DNA of 64,000 nucleotides from Deltaproteobacteria bacterium. GTDB lineage: Bacteria; Myxococcota; Kuafuiibacteriia; Kuafuiibacteriales; Kuafuiibacteriaceae. Positions within the stretch are counted from its first letter, which is position 1, and each line of letters opens with the position of its first letter. The DNA is taken from positions 1 to 64,000 of the forward strand of contig JACKEN010000015.1 in NCBI GenBank assembly GCA_020632995.1. Direction: 5' to 3'. Below, piece by piece: positions 63,218-64,000 of this stretch. The notes beneath the pieces are model-generated. The model was not told the origin of the DNA. It worked only from the letters and a program-made list of their open reading frames with translations, and ran no database searches. The position numbers were made by a program, and so were the translations under genes.

Positions 63218-63601
63218 TCAGGCCTCGCCGTTGGCCTCGCCCTCGGGCGCGGCCTCTGCGGGGGCCTCGGTGGGCGCGGCGGCCTCGACCTTGGGCTCGG
63301 GCTTCTTGAGCTCCACGGGCTTGGCCGGCGGCGGATCGTACTTCGGCTTCGCCAGGGGCTCCACGTTGCCCTTGCTGCGGGCCTTCTTGATGACCTGCAG
63401 CGCGGTCTCCGTGGTCTGGGCGCCGACGCTCAGCCAGTAGTCCACGCGGTCCTGCTTGAGGACCAGGACGTCCCGGTTGGGGATGAAGTAGCCGAGATTC
63501 TCGACGAAGCGACCGTCGCGCCGAGCCCGCTTGTCAGCGGCGACGAGATGGTAGACGGGCCGCTTCTTGGTTCCGGCGCGCGAGAGCCTGAGGGTAAGCA
63601 T
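63218..63601 (-). CDS. rpsP: 30S ribosomal protein S16
   Basis: A 127-aa protein from the ATG at 63601 (MLTLRLSRAGTKKRPVYHLV). The conserved core ends near residue 80 (RVDYWLSVGAQTTETALQVIKKA). S16 stabilises the 5' domain of 16S rRNA during assembly. The remaining ~45 residues are an Ala/Glu/Pro-rich low-complexity tail (VELKKPEPKVEAAAPTEAPA), a common extension in high-GC genomes. It is the first gene of the rpsP-khpA-rimM-trmD-rplS series. Confidence 0.97.
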   Translation of the reverse strand: MLTLRLSRAGTKKRPVYHLVAADKRARRDGRFVENLGYFIPNRDVLVLKQDRVDYWLSVGAQTTETALQVIKKARSKGNVEPLAKPKYDPPPAKPVELKKPEPKVEAAAPTEAPAEAAPEGEANGEA

Positions 63602-63674
63602 CGAACCAGATTCCTCCGAATGGGACCCCACGAGGGGGTCGGGGAGCGGTTACTCGCGTTTGGGTCCCCAGTTG

Positions 63675-64000
63675 TCAAGGGACTTCGCGCAGAACGTCAT
63701 TGATGGAGATGACCACGAGCAGGAGGAGGAGCAGGATCACCCCCACCGCGTGGATTCCGGCCTCCAGCCTGGGCGGAACGGGCTTCCTGCGCACCACCCC
63801 GACGAGGAGGAAGAGGAGCCGGGAGCCGTCCAGGCCCGGGATGGGCAGGAGGTTGGCGATCCCCAGGATCACCGAGATCCGGGCGATGAAGGGGAGCGCC
63901 CCCGCCCCCGCCCGCTGGATGTTGTCGGCCAGCCCCGAGACGATCCCGAGGGGCCCCTGGAGGTTCTTGATGTCCACCAGCGCGCTCAGGGTGCGGATGA
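63675..64000 (-). CDS. rseP: Site-2 protease RseP-type, C-terminal part (cut at window edge)
   Basis: Only the C-terminal ~108 residues are inside the window; the gene continues past 64000. It shows GPLGIVSGLADNIQRAGAG, then the family's second active-site motif NLLPIPGLDGSRLLFLLVGVV, which corresponds to the S2P LDG motif with the third zinc ligand Asp, and a final TM (VILLLLLLVVISINDV). RseP-type proteases cut transmembrane anti-sigma factors. The HExxH and PDZ parts would be upstream, outside view. It ends 73 nt before rpsP. Confidence 0.85.
   Translation of the reverse strand, partial: IRTLSALVDIKNLQGPLGIVSGLADNIQRAGAGALPFIARISVILGIANLLPIPGLDGSRLLFLLVGVVRRKPVPPRLEAGIHAVGVILLLLLLVVISINDVLREVP

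Overview
The window is about 64 kb of very GC-rich chromosomal DNA, almost fully coding. The gene content points to a Myxococcota (myxobacterial, former Deltaproteobacteria) genome. It has Hanks-type Ser/Thr kinases with a PEGA or an NTPase tail, an FHA-GAF-sigma54 activator, PrkA, a CHASE-type histidine kinase, many lipoproteins with Cys-rich or Ig-like modules, and a TPR protein resembling the social-motility protein Tgl. Lineage is inferred from gene content only; no rRNA or tRNA gene was seen. I saw no prophage, CRISPR array or intact insertion sequence.

Layout. 0.07-8.8 kb (mostly minus): ihfA, a MerR regulator, pheT and pheS, then a ureohydrolase-fold protein that has lost one metal site, a secreted protein with a glycan-binding-like C-terminus, and a long-chain acyl-CoA synthetase. 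8.9-11.6 kb (plus): a NatA ATPase and a NatB permease fused to a CPBP (CAAX-type) protease. 11.6-24.4 kb: surface and signalling genes (lipoproteins, a PEGA kinase, a TPR protein, an FHA-sigma54 regulator, a giant Ig-like/propeller lipoprotein), plus a 406-bp repeat element with terminal inverted repeats. 24.5-28.3 kb: recO, a RodZ-type HTH membrane protein, a Tgl-like TPR protein and an M23 peptidase.

28.4-46.3 kb is a complete minus-strand dcw (division and cell wall) cluster: mraZ-rsmH-ftsL-ftsI-murE-murF-mraY-murD-ftsW-murG-murC-(gap)-ftsQ-ftsA-ftsZ. Most junctions overlap or nearly touch. A promoter and three MraZ boxes sit at the 5' end, and a 14-bp-stem terminator lies after ftsZ. MurE carries the DNPR motif of meso-diaminopimelate enzymes. 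murB and ddl are absent from their usual place; that spot holds about 0.5 kb of unusually AT-rich, GATC-dense noncoding DNA. FtsI has a long basic cytoplasmic tail and the adjacent MurE has a long acidic tail.

46.4-55.5 kb: PrkA kinase, a 1269-aa kinase-NTPase, a converging histidine kinase and a TrmB-type regulator. 55.8-60.3 kb: dnaK and a membrane-embedded SMC-like protein with a ruined Walker A. 60.5-64 kb (minus): a translation/RNA operon, an RseP-type protease (cut by the window edge), then rpsP, khpA, rimM, trmD (fused to a second SPOUT-like domain) and rplS.

Most coding calls rest on clear family motifs. Start codons were moved inward where the longest reading frame ran into noncoding DNA or a neighbouring gene; these choices are stated in each entry.
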